Source of the DNA: DASZMX01 sp035551475
GTDB taxonomy: Bacteria > Verrucomicrobiota > Verrucomicrobiia > Limisphaerales > Palsa-1400
Length of the DNA: 64,000 nucleotides
Assembly: GCA_035551475.1 (NCBI GenBank)
Contig: DASZMX010000080.1
Span: forward strand, 5,248 to 69,247
Direction: 5' to 3'
Part shown: positions 9,201 to 16,534 of the stretch, one piece after another
Position numbering within the stretch: the stretch's first letter is position 1
Layout: each line of letters begins with the position of its first letter
The notes under the pieces: model-generated
The model's database searches: none
The model's input: the letters and a program-made list of their open reading frames with translations, nothing else
What the model was told of the DNA's origin: nothing
Translations under genes and position numbers: made by a program

Positions 9201-9222
9201 AATACAAAGAACAATTTTATGT

Positions 9223-11409
9223 TTACGTCCGGGCAGCGGGCTTTTTGCCTGCCTGCTCCAGAATACCGGCCAAAATACTGCTTGGAACTTGCTCGAACGT
9301 CAAGGGTTCCATGGAATAAGATGCGCGGCCCTTCGACAGCGAGCGAATGGCGGTGGCATAACCGAACATTTCCGCGAGCGGAACGTTCGCATTGACCACC
9401 ACCTGGCCCGCTTTCGAATCAATGCCGTTGATCATCCCGCGGCGGCGCGTGATGTCGCCAATCAAATCGCCTTGATATTCATCCGGCGTGGTCATTTCAA
9501 CCTTCATGATCGGTTCCAGCAAGATTGGATTGGCGCGTTTGAACGCGTCTTTCAGCGCAAAAATGCCGGCCATCTTGAACGCCATTTCGTTGGAATCGAC
9601 TTCATGGAAGGAGCCGTCCACGACTTCAACCTTGACGTCGATAACCTGGAAGCCGGCATAAACGCCGCTCTTGATCGCCTCTTCGACGCCGTTGATCACC
9701 GCCGGAATATATTCCTTCGGAATCGCGCCGCCGACGATCTTGTTCAAGACCTCCACGCCCTTGCCCTTTTCGTTCGGGGCCAGCGTGATGCAGGCGTGGC
9801 CGTATTGGCCGCGTCCGCCGGATTGCTTGATATATTTGCCTTCGCCCTCGGCCGCCTGGGTGACGGTTTCGCGATACGCGATCTGCGGGGCGCCCGTGCT
9901 GGCGTCCACCTTGAATTCGCGCTTGAGGCGGTCAATGATAATTTCCAGGTGCAACTCGCCCATGCCGGCGATGATCAACTGGCTCGTCTCTTCATTGGTG
10001 AAGCAACGGAACGTCGGATCTTCTTCCGCCAGGCGTTGCAGGCCTTCGCCCAATTTCTCGCGGTCGGCCTTCGTCTTGGGCTCGACGGCCATGCTGATGA
10101 CCGGCTCAGGGAAGGTCGGCGGCTCCAGCGTGACGTCAAACTCCTCGTTGCAGAGCGTGTCGCCGGTGGTGATGTTGCGCAAGCCCACGAGCGCCGCGAT
10201 GTCGCCGGAATACACGGAATCGACGTCTTTGCGTTCGCTGCCTTGAATAATCATCAAGCGGCTGACGCGCTCGCGACGGCGCGTGCGCGGGTTGTAAATG
10301 GTGTCGCCTTTTTTCAGGTGGCCCGAGTAAACGCGGAAGAACACCAGCTTGCCGGCATAGACGTCCGTCCACAGCTTGAACGCGAGGGAGCAAAATTTAT
10401 TATTGTCATCGGGCTCGACCACGACGACGTTTTCGGTGCCGGGCTCAAGGCCTTCGGCGGGCGGAATGTCCAGCGGGCTGGGCAAATAATCGATGACGGC
10501 GTCGAGCAGGGGCTGCACGCCTTTTTTCTTGAACGCCGACCCGCACAACACGGGAATCAGCTCGATCTTGCAGGTCAAACGGCGGATTGCCGCCTTGAGC
10601 ACCTGCGCCGGAACCGGCTTGTCTTCGATCACCAATTCGGCGATGGAATCATCCTTGTCCGCGACGGCCTGGGTCAATTCGTTCAGCGCCGCGACGGCTT
10701 TTTCCTTCAGGTCCGCCGGGATCTCCGTGACTTGATAGGCCAAACCCTCCTTAGCCACGTCGCCAGGGCCCCACACAATGGCCTTCTGGCTGACGACGTC
10801 AATGACGCCGGCAAAATTCTCTTCCGCGCCGATGGGCAGGAAAATTGGGAACGCATAAGCGCCGAGCTTCTTGCGCATGTCGCTCAGGGCGTTGTCAAAA
10901 TTCGCCCCGGTGCGGTCCATCTTGTTGACGAACGCGATGCGCGGCACTTTGTATTTGGTCGCCTGGCGCCAGACGGTTTCGGATTGCGGCTGCACGCCGG
11001 CCACGCCGCAGAACACGGCGACAGCGCCGTCCAGCACGCGCATGGAGCGCTCCACTTCGGCCGTGAAATCCACGTGGCCGGGAGTGTCAATAATATTGAT
11101 GCGGTTGCCGATGGCCGGGAAAAGCTTCTCCAGCCCGGCTTCCGGCTTCTGCGTCCAGTAGCAGGTGACGGCGGCGGAGGTGATCGTGATGCCGCGTTCG
11201 CGCTCCTGCTCCATCCAGTCGGTCACGGTGTTGCCGTCATCGACGTCGCCGATTTTGTGAATCAGGCCGGCGTAAAAGAGGATGCGCTCGGTGGTGGTGG
11301 TCTTTCCGGCGTCAATGTGCGCGGCGATGCCGATGTTGCGCGTGCGCTCCATCGTGTATTGCCGATTCGGTGAATTCACCGGTTTCTTCTCTGTAATTAC
11401 GTCCGACAT
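9223..11409 (-). CDS. fusA: Translation elongation factor G
   Basis: A 728-residue GTPase that drives translocation. G motifs are visible: AHIDAGKTTTTERI (about 30-43), DTPGHVDF and NKMDRTG. Domains II-V follow, including GMGELHLEI and the domain IV stretch GGRGQYGHA. The chain is longer than the usual 690-700 residues. It has an N-terminal extension of about 20 residues and an insertion of about 14 residues (KPEAGLEKLFPAIG, near 88-101) between the switch I strand and DTPGH. A hairpin with a U-tract lies in the 65-base gap upstream, after rpsG. Confidence 0.97.
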   Translation of the reverse strand: MSDVITEKKPVNSPNRQYTMERTRNIGIAAHIDAGKTTTTERILFYAGLIHKIGDVDDGNTVTDWMEQERERGITITSAAVTCYWTQKPEAGLEKLFPAIGNRINIIDTPGHVDFTAEVERSMRVLDGAVAVFCGVAGVQPQSETVWRQATKYKVPRIAFVNKMDRTGANFDNALSDMRKKLGAYAFPIFLPIGAEENFAGVIDVVSQKAIVWGPGDVAKEGLAYQVTEIPADLKEKAVAALNELTQAVADKDDSIAELVIEDKPVPAQVLKAAIRRLTCKIELIPVLCGSAFKKKGVQPLLDAVIDYLPSPLDIPPAEGLEPGTENVVVVEPDDNNKFCSLAFKLWTDVYAGKLVFFRVYSGHLKKGDTIYNPRTRRRERVSRLMIIQGSERKDVDSVYSGDIAALVGLRNITTGDTLCNEEFDVTLEPPTFPEPVISMAVEPKTKADREKLGEGLQRLAEEDPTFRCFTNEETSQLIIAGMGELHLEIIIDRLKREFKVDASTGAPQIAYRETVTQAAEGEGKYIKQSGGRGQYGHACITLAPNEKGKGVEVLNKIVGGAIPKEYIPAVINGVEEAIKSGVYAGFQVIDVKVEVVDGSFHEVDSNEMAFKMAGIFALKDAFKRANPILLEPIMKVEMTTPDEYQGDLIGDITRRRGMINGIDSKAGQVVVNANVPLAEMFGYATAIRSLSKGRASYSMEPLTFEQVPSSILAGILEQAGKKPAART

Positions 11410-11428
11410 CTTAGTTCAATAATGAAAA

Positions 11429-11455
11429 CGCCCCGATAACTAGCCGGTCGGGGCG
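11429..11455 (-). terminator. Terminator- or attenuator-like hairpin between rpsG and fusA
   Basis: Read on the minus strand, an 8-bp perfect GC-rich stem (CGCCCCGA/TCGGGGCG) with an 11-base loop is followed directly by TTTT (bases 11428-11425). It lies between the rpsG stop at 11475 and the fusA start at 11409. The form is that of a weak intrinsic terminator. It could lower fusA and S10-cluster transcription relative to rpsL-rpsG, or mark a processing site. The U-tract is only four long, so partial read-through is expected. Confidence 0.65.
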
Positions 11456-11474
11456 CAAGGTTAACCCAAAAATC

Positions 11475-11948
11475 TTACCAGCGAAAATGCGCGAAAGCCT
11501 TGTTGGCCTGGGCCATTTTATGCACTTCATCGCGTTTGCGAATGGCATTCCCCTGCCCTTGGTAAGCATCCATGATCTCCGCCGCGAGCGCTTGCTGCAT
11601 GGCGATGCCTTTGCGGTTGTCCGCAAAATCCACCAGCCAGCGCATGGCCAGCGACAACTGCCGGTCCACCGTCACCTCGACCGGGACCTGATACGTGGCG
11701 CCGCCGACGCGGCGAGGCTTGACCTCGAGGCGGGGCTTGGCGTTGTCCACGGCCCGCTGCAAAATTTCCAGCGGATTGGAGTTGGGGTTCTTGCTCGCGA
11801 TTTCCTCGAAGGCCCCGTAAACGATGCGCTGGGCGGTGGTTTTCTTGCCACTGACCATGACCGTGTTGACCATCCGGGAAACGAGCGTGCTGTGGAACTT
11901 ACTGTCTTCCAACAGCGGGCGTTTCGTTGCTTGACGACGTCTCGACAT
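11475..11948 (-). CDS. rpsG: 30S ribosomal protein S7
   Basis: A 157-residue primary 16S rRNA-binding protein that nucleates the 30S head. Diagnostic segments are MSRRRQATKRPLLEDSKFHS, VNTVMVSGKKTTAQRIVY and GGATYQVPVEVTVDRQLSLAMRW. In E. coli S7 represses translation of its own operon. It follows rpsL by 12 bases. The terminator-like hairpin before fusA lies just downstream. Confidence 0.97.
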   Translation of the reverse strand: MSRRRQATKRPLLEDSKFHSTLVSRMVNTVMVSGKKTTAQRIVYGAFEEIASKNPNSNPLEILQRAVDNAKPRLEVKPRRVGGATYQVPVEVTVDRQLSLAMRWLVDFADNRKGIAMQQALAAEIMDAYQGQGNAIRKRDEVHKMAQANKAFAHFRW

Positions 11949-11960
11949 ACAAAAATTTCC

Positions 11961-12374
11961 TTAGGCTTTGGCTTCGCCCGCCTTGGCGGCGCCGGCTTTC
12001 GCCTCTTTCGGGCGCTTCACACCGTATTTGGACCGGCTGACCCGGCGTTTCTCAACTCCCGCGGCGTCCAATGTGCCACGCACAATATGGTAGCGCACGC
12101 CGGGCAAATCCTTCACACGACCGCCGCGCACCAGCACGATGGAGTGCTCCTGTAGATTATGGCCCTCATCCGGGATATATGCAATGATCTCAAAGCCATT
12201 GGTGAGGCGCACCTTGGCCACTTTCCGCATGGCGGAATTGGGCTTTTTAGGCGTGCGCGTCATCACTTGGATGCAGACCCCGCGTCGGTACGGCGAATTT
12301 TGCAAGGCCGGGGCTTTGGACTTGCTGCGCAGTTTATGGCGTCCCTGACGGACGAGTTGATTAATCGTCGGCAT
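11961..12374 (-). CDS. rpsL: 30S ribosomal protein S12
   Basis: A 137-residue decoding-site protein and the first gene of the ribosomal block. The sequence TRTPKKPNSAMRKVAKVRL and RGGRVKDLPGVRYH holds the lysines whose replacement gives streptomycin resistance elsewhere; they are wild-type here. The Asp that RimO methylthiolates in other bacteria is also present (VKDLPG). The tail after GVKRPKE is an Ala/Lys/Glu extension of about 12 residues. A GGG-containing Shine-Dalgarno (AAAGGG) precedes the ATG. Confidence 0.97.
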   Translation of the reverse strand: MPTINQLVRQGRHKLRSKSKAPALQNSPYRRGVCIQVMTRTPKKPNSAMRKVAKVRLTNGFEIIAYIPDEGHNLQEHSIVLVRGGRVKDLPGVRYHIVRGTLDAAGVEKRRVSRSKYGVKRPKEAKAGAAKAGEAKA

Positions 12375-12386
12375 TTTTCTTGACCC

Positions 12387-12402
12387 TTTCCCATAAGGGA
12401 AA
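12387..12402 (-). promoter_or_regulatory. rpsL: Short perfect hairpin in the rpsL leader
   Basis: TTTCCC and GGGAAA flank a 4-base loop. The hairpin lies between the proposed -10 box and the S12 start and overlaps the AAGGG that would serve as Shine-Dalgarno. If it folds it could limit ribosome access and form part of a leader control. That role is inference from position only. Confidence 0.4.
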
Positions 12403-12412
12403 CGGAGCGCGG

Positions 12413-12441
12413 AATATACTTAAGGAGCCTAAGGGATGCAA
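12413..12441 (-). promoter_or_regulatory. rpsL: Predicted sigma-70 promoter of the rpsL operon
   Basis: On the minus strand TTGCAT (12441-12436) and TATATT (12418-12413) are separated by exactly 17 bases, close to the sigma-70 consensus. The -10 box lies about 39 bases upstream of the S12 start. This is the expected place for the promoter of the ribosomal block, downstream of the CPBP gene on the same strand. Confidence 0.6.
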
Positions 12442-12458
12442 CTACTATTTACGCATTA

Positions 12459-13292
12459 TCAATGCTTGGACAAATGTTTGGCCATTTCCAGCCCCCAAGG
12501 CAGCAGCGCCATGCTCGTGGCGTCGAAGAATCCATGGGCCAGAACCGCCGGCCAAATCGAGCGGTGCAGCACCATAATCAATCCCAACCCCACCCCGAGC
12601 AACCCCGCCAGCGCGGCGGCCATGCCGCCCATGGCCAGGTGCCCTAAACCAAAAATAATCGCCCCAATGATCACCGCGCCAATCTGGCCCGCGCGTGACG
12701 AAAAATATTTCGGCCAAACCCCTTTCATGCCCGCCAAAAACGACGCCCGCCACAATTCCTCGCGCAATCCCGCCACGATAAAACTCACCACCGTCAGCGA
12801 AAGCCACAGATACGCTGGATTATCGCGCAAAGCAGCCACGTCCACCGCCGTTTCCACCCGCGGCCGATTCTTGGTCACGAATTCATCGATGGAGTCTTTC
12901 GTCATGCTGTGCGAGAGGAGAAACGGCACCGCCACCAGCAGCGCCACGACGCCCACAGCGATGCGCAACGCCACCGAATAGCCGATGCCCAGCAGGATGG
13001 GCATGACATTTCCGCGCCAGCGCAAAAGCAAATCATCGACCGACGCGCGCGAAGCGAGCCAGGCCAAAGCGAACACCCCGCCGAAGATGACGATTTCGCC
13101 CGCGCACACGCGGAGCAAACCGCGCACCGAATGCGTCAGCGCCGGCTGCTCGGATTCGCCGCGATTCATCCCGATGGCGGCGACCATAAAGAGAAAGGAC
13201 GCGATCAGGACAAGGTGAATCGCCCAGCGCCCGCGGCTGACGGTTTTGGTTTCGCCGATAATGGGCGGCAGTGATTCAGGCGGCGGCGTCAT
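12459..13292 (-). CDS. CPBP-family intramembrane glutamic protease
   Basis: A 277-residue membrane protein of the CAAX-protease/bacteriocin-processing (ABI) family with about seven hydrophobic segments. The three family motifs are present: the glutamate pair in GLREELWRASFL, FGLGHLAMGG, and HGFFDAT near the C-terminus. These form the catalytic and metal-like site in Rce1 relatives. Bacterial members process peptides or have unknown targets; no bacteriocin-like small gene is adjacent. The start MTPPPESLP was chosen because the upstream part of the frame is not hydrophobic or conserved in style and overlaps the divergent gene's leader. It lies upstream of rpsL on the same strand. Confidence 0.85.
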   Translation of the reverse strand: MTPPPESLPPIIGETKTVSRGRWAIHLVLIASFLFMVAAIGMNRGESEQPALTHSVRGLLRVCAGEIVIFGGVFALAWLASRASVDDLLLRWRGNVMPILLGIGYSVALRIAVGVVALLVAVPFLLSHSMTKDSIDEFVTKNRPRVETAVDVAALRDNPAYLWLSLTVVSFIVAGLREELWRASFLAGMKGVWPKYFSSRAGQIGAVIIGAIIFGLGHLAMGGMAAALAGLLGVGLGLIMVLHRSIWPAVLAHGFFDATSMALLPWGLEMAKHLSKH

Positions 13293-13473
13293 GCTTGGGC
13301 ATTTGGGGTGTAATTCCAGCCCTGAATATAAACGGCCCCGGCGCTTCGGCCAAGGATATTGCTGTCGCTTATATTTCGACCCCGCGAAAATTGCCGGACC
13401 CGGAGCAAGCGAGGGTGAGGAAAAATCGCAACGGCTCTTTGACTTCGCCGCCACGGCGGTGTCCCCTCCGGAC

Positions 13474-15126
13474 ATGACGAAAAAAGTTCTTTTGACCAGC
13501 GTCTGCCGCCCCATGGGTTCCCGCTATGGCGACGCCGCGTCTGTCGGCTACGAATTGTTGCACCGCCAGGTCACTCGCGCCCAGGGGATTTTCAGCCCGC
13601 GCACGGTGAACATCCATTTTTCCCTCGATTACATCGCCGCCAATCTCGACGCCCCCACGGTCGTGCTGCAATACCCGTCCCGGCGCGAATTCATCAAGGA
13701 GCTGAAGAAAGGCTACGATTACGTGGGCATCACGTTCATCATGGCTGTCCTGCATAAAATGAAGGAGATGGTGGCGCTGATCCGGCACTATGCGCCACAG
13801 ACCAAAATCGTGCTCGGCGGCTACGGCACGGTGTTGAAGGACGACGTGCTCAAGCCCTTTGCCGATCACATTTGCCGGGAGGAAGGCGTGGCCTATTTTC
13901 GCCGTCTGCTCGGCGAGCCAGCCCTGCCGATGCCCTACACGCAGCCGCTGTTGGTGAGCTGGCTCAAGGTGTTCGGCTGGAAGGTCTCGGGCACGGGAAA
14001 AATATTCGCCGGGCTGGGCTGCCCGAATGGCTGCGACTTTTGTTGCACCTCCCATTTTTTCTCGCGGAAACACATCAAGCTTCTGCCCACCGGACGGGAT
14101 ATTTTCCATGTGGTGGAGCGTTATCTGCGCAGCGATCCGCGGCTGGTATTTCTTATTATTGACGAGGATTTTCTGCTGAACAAAAAGCGCGCCCTGGAGT
14201 TTCGCGATTGCGTGCTCCGCAGCGGCTTGACGCTTTCCATTTTCGCTTTCTCCAGCATCAAGGCCATCAGCCAATACACCGTGGAAGAAATCCTGGAGAT
14301 GGGCATCGATGGGTTCTGGATCGGCTACGAGGGGACGCGCTCCAACTACGCCAAGCAACAAGGCCGGCCCGTGGAGGAGATTCTCACCGAGTTTCGGGAG
14401 CACGGCATCACTACGCTCACATCGATGATCATCGGCTTTGATTATCAAAACCGGGAAGTCGTCGCGCAGGAATTGGACGGGTTGATGAAGCTGAAGCCGT
14501 CGCTCACGCAATTTTTAATTTACGGTCCGACGCCCGGCACGCCGTTCCATGAACGCATCATCAAGGAGAATCTGCTGCACGATGTTTACACCACGGATAA
14601 AGATTTGTTCTACCGGCGCGCGGACGGCTTTCGCACGATGATCAAGCATCCGACGCTCGCCCCGGAAGAAATCGAGGAAATGCAACGCTGGTGCTTCGCG
14701 CAGGATTTTCAGCGATTGGGCCCCAGCATTTACCGCATGCTGGAAAGCCGCCTTCTCGGCTATCAAAAATTAAAAAATTCGGCCAATCCAGCCTTGCGCC
14801 ACAAGGCGGATTATTACGCGCGAGAGCTGCGCGCCGCCTACCCGGTCTTTCTTCCCGGCAGACTTTTCGGCCCGAATGCCGCGGTGCGCGCGGGAATTGC
14901 CGATTTGGAAAAACGCCTGCATGCCGAACTCGGCCGCCCCACTGTCAGCGAAAAACTAAAATCCGTGGCCGCCATTGGCGCCGCGCTGTGGACCGCCGTC
15001 ACGCTGAAGCTCCATCTTTTCCAGCATCCGACGCTGACGCGCACCACCTATCGCTGGGCGGCGGCCAACCCGCGTCGGCGTCAAGAATCGAATGCCCTGC
15101 TGGCGCCGGTCATGAAACAGACTTGA
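13474..15126 (+). CDS. Radical SAM protein with N-terminal cobalamin-binding-like domain
   Basis: A 550-residue protein. The first 160 or so residues look like a B12-binding Rossmann region (MTKKVLLTSVCRPMGSRYG, YDYVGITFIM, TKIVLGGYGTVLKDD), but no canonical DxHxxG is visible. The radical SAM cluster is CPNGCDFC (Cys183, 187, 190), followed by FLIIDEDFLLNKKRALEF, EMGIDGFWIGYEGTRSNYAKQQG and a TPGTPFHE segment, as in HpnJ/BchE-type enzymes. The last 120 residues are an uncharacterised helical domain. The reaction is unknown; methylation or lipid modification is plausible for the class. It is monocistronic, divergent from the CPBP gene and overlaps the photolyase by 17 bases at the 3' end. Confidence 0.85.
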   Translation: MTKKVLLTSVCRPMGSRYGDAASVGYELLHRQVTRAQGIFSPRTVNIHFSLDYIAANLDAPTVVLQYPSRREFIKELKKGYDYVGITFIMAVLHKMKEMVALIRHYAPQTKIVLGGYGTVLKDDVLKPFADHICREEGVAYFRRLLGEPALPMPYTQPLLVSWLKVFGWKVSGTGKIFAGLGCPNGCDFCCTSHFFSRKHIKLLPTGRDIFHVVERYLRSDPRLVFLIIDEDFLLNKKRALEFRDCVLRSGLTLSIFAFSSIKAISQYTVEEILEMGIDGFWIGYEGTRSNYAKQQGRPVEEILTEFREHGITTLTSMIIGFDYQNREVVAQELDGLMKLKPSLTQFLIYGPTPGTPFHERIIKENLLHDVYTTDKDLFYRRADGFRTMIKHPTLAPEEIEEMQRWCFAQDFQRLGPSIYRMLESRLLGYQKLKNSANPALRHKADYYARELRAAYPVFLPGRLFGPNAAVRAGIADLEKRLHAELGRPTVSEKLKSVAAIGAALWTAVTLKLHLFQHPTLTRTTYRWAAANPRRRQESNALLAPVMKQT

Positions 15127-16534
15127 TCTTCGCATAAGCCGCCAGCGCTTCCTGCCGCGCCAGGGCGTGGTTCAGAATGCGCTCCGGATAGGCGCGGGCG
15201 CCGCCCGCCTGCCAGGGTTGGTGCAGCGCCTCCACCGGAATAGGCGCCAGTTCTGGAATCCAGCGCCGCACGTAGCGGCCTTGCGGATCGAATTTTTCCC
15301 CCTGGCTGATGGGGTTGAAGATGCGGAAAAAGGGCGCGGCGTCCGCTCCGCAGCCGGCCGTCCATTGCCAGCCCAGGGTGTTATTCGCCAGGTCCGCGTC
15401 CACCAACGTGTCCCAAAACCAGCGCGCGCCCGCCTGCCACGGCAGGAGCAAATCCTTGGTTAAAAAAGAGGCGGCAATCATGCGCACCCGGTTATGCATC
15501 CAGCCGGTCGCCCACAGCTCCCGCATCCCGGCGTCAACAATTGGAAAACCCGTGCGACCGCGCTGCCAGGCGCGCAGCCCCGCTGCATCCTGGCGCCAGG
15601 GAAACTGCGCGAAGCCTCCGCGCAACGGCTGGTCCGTCGTGTGCGGAAAATGATAGAGCAGATGATGCGCAAATTCGCGCCAGCCCAACTCGCTGACGAA
15701 TTGCGCGGCGCGCCACGCTGGCGCCGGAACCTTCGCCCGCTCCGCGCGGGCTTTCAACTCGCCCCAGATTTGCCGCGGGCTGATCTCGCCAAAATGCAGG
15801 TGCGGCGAGAGGCGCGATGTGCCCGCGAGATCAGGGCGATTTCGGCCGTCATCATAATTCTCGAGCGCGTCCGCGAGAAAACGGCGGAGCTGTTGGCGCG
15901 CGCCGCGTTCGCCCGGCTCCCAGGCCGCCGCCAGCCCGGCGGCCCACGGAATTTTTGGCGGCAAGCCAAGGCTGTCAAGCGCAACCGAATCCGGCCACGC
16001 GGACGGCGGAGGAAGTTGCCGCGGCGCAGCGAGGGGCGCGGCCGGCTCCACTTGCGCCAGGCAATGCCGCCAATAAGGCGTGAAAACCTGGAAAGGTTTG
16101 CCGCTTTGATTTTTGATTTCCCATGGTTCGTGAAGCAGCGCGCTGTTGGAGGTCTCGACTTCCACCCCGTCGGCGCGCAAAGTGGCGGCGACCTTTTCGT
16201 CGCGCGCAATCAAGGCCGGCTCGTAGCGCCGATTCCAAAACACGGCCGTCGCTCCCGTTTCACGAATCAAATTGCGCAAAGCCGTGAGAGACGGGCCGCG
16301 TCGAATCACCAAACGCGAGCCAAGGTTCCGCAGCGCAGCGTCGAGGTTTTGCAGTGATTGATGCAGCCACCAACGCGAGGCCGCCCCCGGCTCCCATGGC
16401 GCCTCTTCCTCCGGCGCAAAAATGAAAACGGGGATGACCGCGCCGCGTTGCGCCGCCGCTCGCAGCGCGAGATGATCGGACAGCCGCAAATCGAGCCGAA
16501 ACCAAACCAGGCTGGCCGCGCGCGTCACTCCCAT
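15110..16534 (-). CDS. phrB: Deoxyribodipyrimidine photolyase (class I)
   Basis: A 474-residue flavoenzyme that splits UV-induced pyrimidine dimers using light. The N-terminal photolyase domain starts LVWFRLDLRLSDHLAL. The FAD-binding domain is well conserved: TSRLSPHLHFGEISPRQIW, RTGFPIVDAGMRELWATGWMHNRVRMI, then DADLANNTLGWQW and FRIFNPISQGEKFDP. The Trp residues of the electron-transfer chain appear present. The ATG overlaps the end of guaA by 10 bases (GAATGGGAGTGA), so the two genes are translationally linked, an unusual partnership. Confidence 0.95.
   Translation of the reverse strand: MGVTRAASLVWFRLDLRLSDHLALRAAAQRGAVIPVFIFAPEEEAPWEPGAASRWWLHQSLQNLDAALRNLGSRLVIRRGPSLTALRNLIRETGATAVFWNRRYEPALIARDEKVAATLRADGVEVETSNSALLHEPWEIKNQSGKPFQVFTPYWRHCLAQVEPAAPLAAPRQLPPPSAWPDSVALDSLGLPPKIPWAAGLAAAWEPGERGARQQLRRFLADALENYDDGRNRPDLAGTSRLSPHLHFGEISPRQIWGELKARAERAKVPAPAWRAAQFVSELGWREFAHHLLYHFPHTTDQPLRGGFAQFPWRQDAAGLRAWQRGRTGFPIVDAGMRELWATGWMHNRVRMIAASFLTKDLLLPWQAGARWFWDTLVDADLANNTLGWQWTAGCGADAAPFFRIFNPISQGEKFDPQGRYVRRWIPELAPIPVEALHQPWQAGGARAYPERILNHALARQEALAAYAKIKSVS

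Noticed and set aside
8899..11373. 824-codon plus-strand frame opposite fusA
   Set aside because: It mirrors fusA codon for codon on the other strand, and its protein is Arg/His/Ala-rich with no domain.
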